Shown here one piece after another: positions 23,161-28,337 of a stretch of 28,337 bases of DNA. The DNA comes from Ktedonobacterales bacterium (GTDB lineage Bacteria > Chloroflexota > Ktedonobacteria > Ktedonobacterales > JADMIN01), in the NCBI GenBank assembly GCA_025450405.1, contig JANWHL010000207.1, positions 1-28,337 of the forward strand, read 5' to 3'. Below the pieces are notes generated by a model. The model saw only the letters and a list, made by a program, of their open reading frames with translations. It made no database searches and was not told the DNA's origin. Both the position numbers and the translations under genes were made by a program. The stretch's first letter is position 1. The number at the start of each line of letters is the position of its first letter.

Positions 23161-25656
23161 ATGCGAGAGCGTGGGCGCTCTGCTCAAGATCAACCAAATT
23201 CGCTCTCGGGCGACGATCAGCGCGAACTAGACGAGACGGATTCATCTCCCGATCGGGCTACCGCAGCTACGCCGTATGCCGCGGTCGGCGCCTCGGACGC
23301 GGCTGGCTTGGCGGCGGAGCGAACCCTGATCGCCAGGGGCGGCGACTCGTATGTGCGCATCCGGGTCCCTCGGACTCCGCGCGTCCAAACATTGCGCTGG
23401 GAAGGCGCAGAGGGGACGCTGGCCGCGCCCGGGGTGGAAGCTCTGGGTCGGCTGGATGTCCCGCCACCTGGGAGCAATGGTGCCACCGCTCCCAACCCGC
23501 GCCCCGGCGCCTGTGACGACATCGTCCTCCCTGGCCTTGGCAGCCGCCAGGTCGTGGCTGGGTCGCGGCTGGGTGGGCTCTATGTCCGGCGCCGCCTGGG
23601 AAACCGGCCAGGATTCCACACTGTCGGCGCGGACACGGTCGAGGCGCAGGAGAGCGTCCTCACGCCGGGGTCAGCGCTTGGCCGCGCCCTCGACGCGACG
23701 CGCCGTGTGGTCTTCGGCCGCCGGCTGAAAAGCGCGGAGGAGGTGCACCAGCGTCTCACCCGCGTGAAAGCTCTCGCGGTGCTCTCGTCGGACGCCATCT
23801 CGTCCGTCGCCTACGCCACCGAGGCCTCGCTCGGCATCTTGATCGCAGCGGGGCTCGGGGCGCTGCGGTTCAATTTGCCCATCGCCGCCTGCATCGTGAT
23901 CCTGATGATCGCCGTCGGTTTCTCGTATCGCCAGACCATCCACGCCTATCCCCAGGGCGGCGGCTCGTACATTGTGGCCCGCGACAACCTTGGCGACCTC
24001 CCGGGTCTGGTCGCCGCGGGCGCGCTGCTCATTGACTATGTGCTCACCGTCTCGGTTAGTGTGGCCGCGGGGATCGGCGCTCTCGTGTCAGCGGTGCCTG
24101 GGCTCACACCCTATAGCGTGTGGATGGGCGTCGGCTGCGTGGCCATCATCACGCTCGTCAATCTCCGCGGCATCCGCGAATCGGGCTCGATCTTCGCGGC
24201 GCCAACCTATCTCTTCATCGGCAGCTTCCTGCTGATGATAGTCGCCGGTGTGGTCCGCGCCGCGCTTTCGCCAGGGGGCTTGATCACGGCCGCCGCGCCA
24301 GTGCGGGCCCCAGCATCCCTCGGATGGAGCCCAGCTCCGCTGGGCATCGTATTAATCCTGACCGCGTTCGCCTCAGGGTGTTCGGCCATGACCGGCGTGG
24401 AGGCCATCTCAAACGGCATTCCCGCCTTCAAGCGGCCCGAATCGCGCAACGCGGCCCGGACGCTCGAATGGATGATCGCCATTCTGGTGACACTCTATCT
24501 CGGCGTGACGTATATTGCCTGGCGGTTCGGCATCGAGCCCAACTCCGCGCAGAATCCGACGCTGGACTCGCAGGTCGCCCACCTCGTTTTCGCTGGACCT
24601 TTCGCCTGGTTCTACTACGTCGTCCAGATTGCCACACTGCTGATCCTGGTCCTGGCCGCCAATACCAGCTTCGCCGACTTTCCGCGCCTCTCGTCCATCT
24701 TGGCGCGCGACGGTTTCCTGCCGCATCAGTTCGCCTACCGTGGCGACCGCCTCGCGTTCAGCACGGGCATTATCGCGCTCGCCATCCTCTCGATGGTCCT
24801 GCTGGTGGCGTTCCAGGGCAGCACGGACGCCCTGATCAACCTCTACGCCGTCGGGGTGTTCACCGCGTTCACACTCTCCCAGTCCGGGATGGTCGTCCGC
24901 TGGCTGCGCTTGCGTGAGCAGGCTGGACAGGCCTGGCGCCGCTCGCTGGCTATCAACCTGATCGGTGCGATCGCGACAGGCCTGGTGGACGCGGTCATTG
25001 TGTTCAGTAAATTTGACCGCGGTGCCTGGATCGTCGTGATTTTGGTTCCCATCTGCGTCCTGCTCTTCCGCGGGATCGCGCGCCACTATCAGCGCACGGG
25101 CAAGTTGCTCACGGCCGTCAGCTCGGTCTCCACCGAGGCGCTGCGGCACGCGACACACACCATGGTCGTGCCCATCGCCGCGCTCAATCGCCCGGCCCTG
25201 CGAGGGCTAGCCTACGCCCTATCTCTGACACCCAACGTGATCGCCGTCCACATCTCCACGGATCCGCGCGAGGAGAGTACCCTTCGGGAGGAGTGGGACC
25301 ACTGGATTGCGCGTGCCAGTGGTGGTGTGGCCGTGGGGACGAGGGCCGCCAGAGTTCGTGGCGCGTCTGAGCCCACGCCATACGTCAGTGCCATGCCCCA
25401 CCTGGTCATTATCGAGTCGCCGTACCGATCGCTGGTGAAACCGCTGGTCGCCTATATTGACGCACTGCGCGATGCCAATCATGATGCCGCCATCAGTGTC
25501 ATCCTGCCGGAATTCGTCCCCGCGCATTGGTGGGAACGTCTCCTGCATAACGAGACCGCTCTCCGGCTCAAGTTCCGACTCTACTCAGACCCCGGTGTGG
25601 CGGTCATCAACATCCCGTATCATATTCCCCGAGGGTATCGCGACGACGAGGCGTGA
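23161..25656 (+). CDS. kimA: KimA-like potassium permease (APC superfamily) with long N-terminal extension
   Basis: 831 residues. From about residue 183 it follows Bacillus KimA, a K+/H+ symporter inhibited by c-di-AMP: RLTRVKALAVLSSDAISSVAY, HAYPQGGGSYIVARDNLG, SGCSAMTGVEAISNGIPAF, AFKRPESRNAARTL, LAANTSFADFPRLSSILARDG and YAVGVFTAFTLSQSGM. There are about twelve transmembrane helices. The cytosolic C-terminal domain (about 655-831) has VIAVHISTDPREE, ESPYRSLVKPL, LPEFVPAHWWERLLHNETAL and a final INIPYHIP, all matching KimA, with an extra Gly/Arg-rich loop. The first 182 residues are additional and contain two related segments (see findings). ATG 23161 has GAAGGA 9 nt upstream; GTG 23101 is an alternative. 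It follows kdpDE by 284 nt and overlaps the next gene tail to tail. Confidence 0.9.
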   Translation: MRERGRSAQDQPNSLSGDDQRELDETDSSPDRATAATPYAAVGASDAAGLAAERTLIARGGDSYVRIRVPRTPRVQTLRWEGAEGTLAAPGVEALGRLDVPPPGSNGATAPNPRPGACDDIVLPGLGSRQVVAGSRLGGLYVRRRLGNRPGFHTVGADTVEAQESVLTPGSALGRALDATRRVVFGRRLKSAEEVHQRLTRVKALAVLSSDAISSVAYATEASLGILIAAGLGALRFNLPIAACIVILMIAVGFSYRQTIHAYPQGGGSYIVARDNLGDLPGLVAAGALLIDYVLTVSVSVAAGIGALVSAVPGLTPYSVWMGVGCVAIITLVNLRGIRESGSIFAAPTYLFIGSFLLMIVAGVVRAALSPGGLITAAAPVRAPASLGWSPAPLGIVLILTAFASGCSAMTGVEAISNGIPAFKRPESRNAARTLEWMIAILVTLYLGVTYIAWRFGIEPNSAQNPTLDSQVAHLVFAGPFAWFYYVVQIATLLILVLAANTSFADFPRLSSILARDGFLPHQFAYRGDRLAFSTGIIALAILSMVLLVAFQGSTDALINLYAVGVFTAFTLSQSGMVVRWLRLREQAGQAWRRSLAINLIGAIATGLVDAVIVFSKFDRGAWIVVILVPICVLLFRGIARHYQRTGKLLTAVSSVSTEALRHATHTMVVPIAALNRPALRGLAYALSLTPNVIAVHISTDPREESTLREEWDHWIARASGGVAVGTRAARVRGASEPTPYVSAMPHLVIIESPYRSLVKPLVAYIDALRDANHDAAISVILPEFVPAHWWERLLHNETALRLKFRLYSDPGVAVINIPYHIPRGYRDDEA

Positions 25657-25940
25657 ACGCGGTCGATCACGCGCGCCCACCAGCGCCTGGCGCCGGACCG
25701 ATTCCGTGGACGCGCTCGCTGATTCTCCTCGCGACGCCGTGCTTCCCACGCGCGAATCTCGGCGGCCTGGGCGGCGGTGGCTGGGACGTAGCGGTTCCCG
25801 CACCGCACCCAATATTCGACGTTGAGATCGGCGCGGAACGCGTCATCCGCTTCATCCGCAGCCGCCATGATGTCCGCCTCGTCCTCCGTATCGCCGGAGC
25901 GGACGACGGCTACAGTCCAGAGATCCACACGCCACTCCAT
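25620..25940 (-). CDS. Small acidic/basic protein of unknown function (106 aa)
   Basis: I recognise no family. The first two thirds are acidic and look folded: WRVDLWTVAVVRSGD, then a helix-like DEADIMAAADEADDAFRADL and a strand VEYWVRCGNRYVPAT. The last third is a charged helix (AAEIRAWEARRREENQ) running into a basic tail. ATG 25940 gives the full beta-strand start but has no clear ribosome binding site; an internal ATG at MAAADE has purine-rich sequence upstream and is an alternative. The stop lies inside the last 37 nt of the permease gene on the opposite strand. No promoter is evident. Confidence 0.55.
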   Translation of the reverse strand: MEWRVDLWTVAVVRSGDTEDEADIMAAADEADDAFRADLNVEYWVRCGNRYVPATAAQAAEIRAWEARRREENQRARPRNRSGARRWWARVIDRVHASSSRYPRGI

Positions 25941-26328
25941 TTCCGGCGGCGGAAGCTCGCCCGCGGTTCCGGGAAAGTGGCTCGAACCGTGGCATTAGGA
26001 CCGTCGCACCCACGGAGATCATACTCCCGGTCCCCGCGCGTACACCGAAAAACGCGATAGCGCGGCGTAAAGGAACTGGCGCATGTTATCAAGATGGCGC
26101 AAAGAATCGGCGCAATGACGCAATGGTGTGCGTTTCACACGCGGCGCGTGCGAAACGCACTTGGCGGTGTAAGGGCCTTCCGCACTGGGCGGAGCCGCGC
26201 TGAAGAAGCGTGTCCGTGGTGAGCGAGCTAATGCGCTCAATCAGGATCGTGACCACATCTGGATGGACCGCGACGTTACCCGGAAGCATGCCCACGATCA
26301 CGGCGGCTCATAGACGACCGGTTGCTAG
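25941..26328. other. 388-nt intergenic region with palindrome
   Basis: It lies between the stop of the Ser/Thr kinase and the start of the 106-aa gene, both minus. Short open frames here show no coding character. It contains the 33-bp palindrome and, just before it, four GGCGCA/GACGCA motifs. Confidence 0.5.
26128..26160. repeat. 33-bp near-perfect palindrome
   Basis: Arms of 16 nt around a central G (26144) with one mismatch; outer arms GTGCGTTTC (26128-26136) and GAAACGCAC (26152-26160), inner arms ACGCG/CGCGT. No T-run follows on either strand, so a regulator site or a structured RNA is likelier than an intrinsic terminator. Confidence 0.6.
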
Positions 26329-27885
26329 TCACTCGGAGCTGACACTGTCGATCAGCCACTGATTGCCATATTGGGTAAGCGAGATCACAAGGGTCATCGG
26401 GGTATTGGGCTGTTTGCTCCGCGTCACCGAAATCGTTTCTTGCTCCGCGGCCGGCCCGTTGGGCGCACTCGAGGTAAAGGTAAACGCCGTGACCGTGCCA
26501 TAGCGTTGGTCGTCACTGGTGAGCCCACTGATGAAGTTTGATTCCGATCCGCCTTTGTTGCTGGAGGTCATACACTGCCAGGCCCGCTGGTAATCGCGGC
26601 TCTGCAGGGCGCTGATATACCCCGATACGGTCGCGTGCGGGGTCGAGAGGTCCAGCGGGCTAAGCACCCGTACGGCGACGGTGATCGCGATGGCCGTCAC
26701 CAGCACGAGCGCCGCCAGCCCGCCGACAAGCACCGCGGGATGCACCCCAAACAGCGGACGATCCACGGCCGCGCGGCCGGCCGAAGCGGCGAGTGTCACG
26801 TCCGAGCCGGTGGTTGACCGTGTGAGTGGAACCCGGCGCGAGACGCGCGATCCAGACGCGCGCCCAGGGGCGCTCAGCGCGCCGGGTGTCCGGGCGGCGG
26901 TGGCCACCAGGGCCTGGGCCCGGCGCGGCCTGGGCGGGAACTCCTGAACAGCGGATTGCTGAAAGGGTCCTGGCCGCGAAATGGCATCGGGGATGGGCGA
27001 AGGCGTCGACAGATACGACGGCGAGAGATAGGATGGGACCGCCGCCGAGGCGGCATGGAGCGCCTGCTTGAACTCGGGCATCGACTGGAAACGGTCCTGC
27101 GGGCGGATGGCCAGCGCGCGCAGGATGGCTGTGTCAGTCGCCTGGGAGACGGCAGGATTGAGTTCGCGCGGCCGGTGCATCTTGTGGTCCAACGCCACAC
27201 GCTCCACCGCCGTCGGCGGCACCTGGGCGGTCAGGAGCTGGTAGAGCGTCGCGCCCAGGGCATAGACGTCCGACCAGGGGCCGGTTTGGCCATTGGCGGC
27301 GTACTGCTCCGGCGGCGCGTAGCCCTCAGTGCCGGCTTTGCGCACAAAGGTCGCCGTCAGGCCGGCGCCGGGCGCGTGCTCCTTGGCGATGCCAAGGTCC
27401 ACCAGCACCGGGTGCCCGGTTGGCGTGATGATGATGTTGGAGGGCTTGATATCGCGATGGATAAGCGGCGGCGTCCGCGTGTGCAGGTAGAGGAGCGCAT
27501 CGCAAATCGGCAAGACCCAGGTCAGCACCTGACCCTCGGGCAGCGGGCGGCCGCCTCCGCGGTCCAGCTTCTGCTCGAGGTTCTCCCCGTCCACGAAATC
27601 CATCACGAGATAGAGCCGCCCGCTCCACTCGAAGTATTCCCGGACCTTGGGGATACTGTTATGGTCGAGGTTCTTGAGCCAAGCGCCCTCGCGCGCGAAC
27701 TGCTTGCGGGCGCTGTCTGAGAGGTCCCACTGCTCTTTCAGGGCGTAGATGCTGGAGGGACCAAACAGGGCATCGGTTACCTGGTAGACCGTGCCCAGGC
27801 CCCCGCGACCCACGGGCGCCACCACGCGATAGCGCTCGTGGACCAACGTGCCCGGCGCCAGCGGATTCGGCCCAGGGTAACTCAC
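26329..27885 (-). CDS. Transmembrane Ser/Thr protein kinase with extracytoplasmic C-terminal domain
   Basis: 518 residues. The cytosolic Hanks-type kinase domain has the glycine loop GRGGLGTVY (26-34), K50 in YALKEQ, E66 as the likely helix-C partner, the catalytic loop HRDIKPSN (143-150), DLG (163-165) instead of DFG, and GTEGYAPPEQY in place of APE. These variants are common in Chloroflexota kinases. A Pro/Ser/Ala/Arg-rich linker follows (about 285-375), then one membrane helix (about 383-407). The outer domain of about 105 residues resembles small NTF2-like/DUF4878 domains (ATVSGYISALQSRDYQRAW, QWLIDSVS). GTG 27885 has GAGGAGGG 4 nt upstream. Expected role: phosphorylating cytosolic targets in response to an envelope signal. 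Confidence 0.9.
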   Translation of the reverse strand: MSYPGPNPLAPGTLVHERYRVVAPVGRGGLGTVYQVTDALFGPSSIYALKEQWDLSDSARKQFAREGAWLKNLDHNSIPKVREYFEWSGRLYLVMDFVDGENLEQKLDRGGGRPLPEGQVLTWVLPICDALLYLHTRTPPLIHRDIKPSNIIITPTGHPVLVDLGIAKEHAPGAGLTATFVRKAGTEGYAPPEQYAANGQTGPWSDVYALGATLYQLLTAQVPPTAVERVALDHKMHRPRELNPAVSQATDTAILRALAIRPQDRFQSMPEFKQALHAASAAVPSYLSPSYLSTPSPIPDAISRPGPFQQSAVQEFPPRPRRAQALVATAARTPGALSAPGRASGSRVSRRVPLTRSTTGSDVTLAASAGRAAVDRPLFGVHPAVLVGGLAALVLVTAIAITVAVRVLSPLDLSTPHATVSGYISALQSRDYQRAWQCMTSSNKGGSESNFISGLTSDDQRYGTVTAFTFTSSAPNGPAAEQETISVTRSKQPNTPMTLVISLTQYGNQWLIDSVSSE

Positions 27886-28207
27886 GTCGCCCTCCTCATA
27901 CCCGACCCCAGCCCATGCGCAGCCGGCGGCCGTCGCCCCCCGGTAGCCGGCCGCCAGACCAGTATAGCCACGGGCGCGCCATCCGTCAATGGCCCGAGCT
28001 CACTCGCCGCGAGCCCGCCGCGCGGTATCCGCGCCGAGCATGGTCGCGGCGCCAGCGGTCGCGAGCGCCATTATCGCGCGCCGCGCAGCGCGCGCGCCAG
28101 CAAACGCAGGAAGAGCGCGCCGCGCGCCCCGGAGCGTCCCGTTTGTGTGCGCCGCCGCCGATCCCAGCGCCGGGCCCGTCGCGCGGCCCTACGCCGCTGG
28201 CGGCGGT
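27886..28207. other. Very GC-rich gap upstream of the kinase
   Basis: These 322 nt hold the kinase promoter (27961-27989). Minus-strand micro-ORFs are noted in the findings; the plus-strand open frame is low-complexity and not credible. Confidence 0.5.
27961..27989 (-). promoter_or_regulatory. Sigma70-type promoter of the Ser/Thr kinase
   Basis: On the minus strand TTGACG (27989-27984), a 17-nt spacer and TATACT (27966-27961). Predicted start near 27954, about 69 nt before the GTG start. Confidence 0.75.
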
Positions 28208-28337
28208 TCATCGCGGCGCGTCGCCCGAAGGCGATCCGCTTGCGGGCGCTTCCCCGGTGGGCGTGCCGGTCAGACCCAGCACACCTGCCTCAGCCGCCAT
28301 GGCGTGAATGACGAAGGTGATGTGCTCGTTCAGGTCC
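28208..28337 (-). CDS. C-terminus of a protein entering from beyond the window
   Basis: The minus strand is open from the edge to TGA 28210-28208. The 42 visible residues start with a folded-looking segment (DLNEHITFVIHAMAAEAGVL) and end in a Gly/Pro/Ser/Ala tail (TPTGEAPASGSPSGDAPR), similar in style to other C-terminal tails in this window. That pattern argues for a real reading frame, but the family cannot be named from so little. Confidence 0.5.
   Translation of the reverse strand, partial: DLNEHITFVIHAMAAEAGVLGLTGTPTGEAPASGSPSGDAPR

Noticed and set aside
27838..28311. Plus-strand 157-codon frame at the window end
   Set aside because: Extremely Arg/Ala/Pro-rich, overlaps the kinase start on the other strand, and has no ribosome binding site.
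1..28337. CRISPR arrays, insertion sequences, phage genes, attachment sites
   Set aside because: No regular spaced repeats, transposase or integrase reading frames, or terminal inverted repeats were seen.

Overview
The window is GC-rich bacterial chromosome. The gene repertoire fits a member of the Chloroflexota (Thermomicrobia- or Ktedonobacteria-like): a luciferase-like flavin/F420 oxidoreductase, a Chloroflexota-style Ser/Thr kinase, a membrane-anchored TPR protein, a propionyl-CoA carboxylase/epimerase pair, and a truncated KdpD beside a KimA-type potassium permease. This placement is an inference from protein style; there is no rRNA or marker gene to prove it. I see no insertion sequence, prophage or CRISPR array. 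Several promoters of the form TTGNCN-N16 to N18-TANNNT can be read directly.

Layout. 1-2828: the 5' part of a CPA1 Na+/H+ antiporter (minus), a divergent small unknown gene behind a leader hairpin, and a 1-phosphofructokinase-family sugar kinase (minus). 2829-5643: tRNA-Leu(CAA) with its own promoter, then two decayed loci: a polytopic membrane protein cut by an in-frame amber codon, and a frameshifted C-terminal remnant of a PEP-utilising enzyme. 5861-8137: a 58-residue membrane peptide, an OsmC-type peroxidase (minus) and a membrane-anchored TPR protein (minus). 8523-10579: methylmalonyl-CoA epimerase and a propionyl-CoA carboxylase beta subunit, two linked steps of propionyl-CoA conversion to succinyl-CoA. 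10745-14884: a ten-helix membrane protein followed by an M1 zinc aminopeptidase, probably cotranscribed.

14912-16131 (minus): an unknown polytopic membrane protein, translationally coupled to a 35-codon upstream ORF. 16451-18366: a NarL-type sensor kinase and response regulator overlapping by 4 nt. 18380-19459 (minus): LLM flavin-dependent oxidoreductase. 19603-25656: a stand-alone receiver domain, a KdpD-like kinase without the KdpD/USP input domains, a KdpE-type regulator, and a KimA-like K+ permease carrying a long N-terminal extension with an internal duplication. Two 10-bp direct repeats 33 bp apart lie between kdpE and the permease. This looks like a potassium-sensing module in which KdpDE is wired to KimA rather than to KdpFABC, and is the most interesting part of the window. 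25620-28337 (all minus): a small unknown gene overlapping the permease tail to tail, a 388-nt gap with a 33-bp near-perfect palindrome, a Ser/Thr kinase with an extracytoplasmic domain, and the C-terminus of a gene running off the edge.
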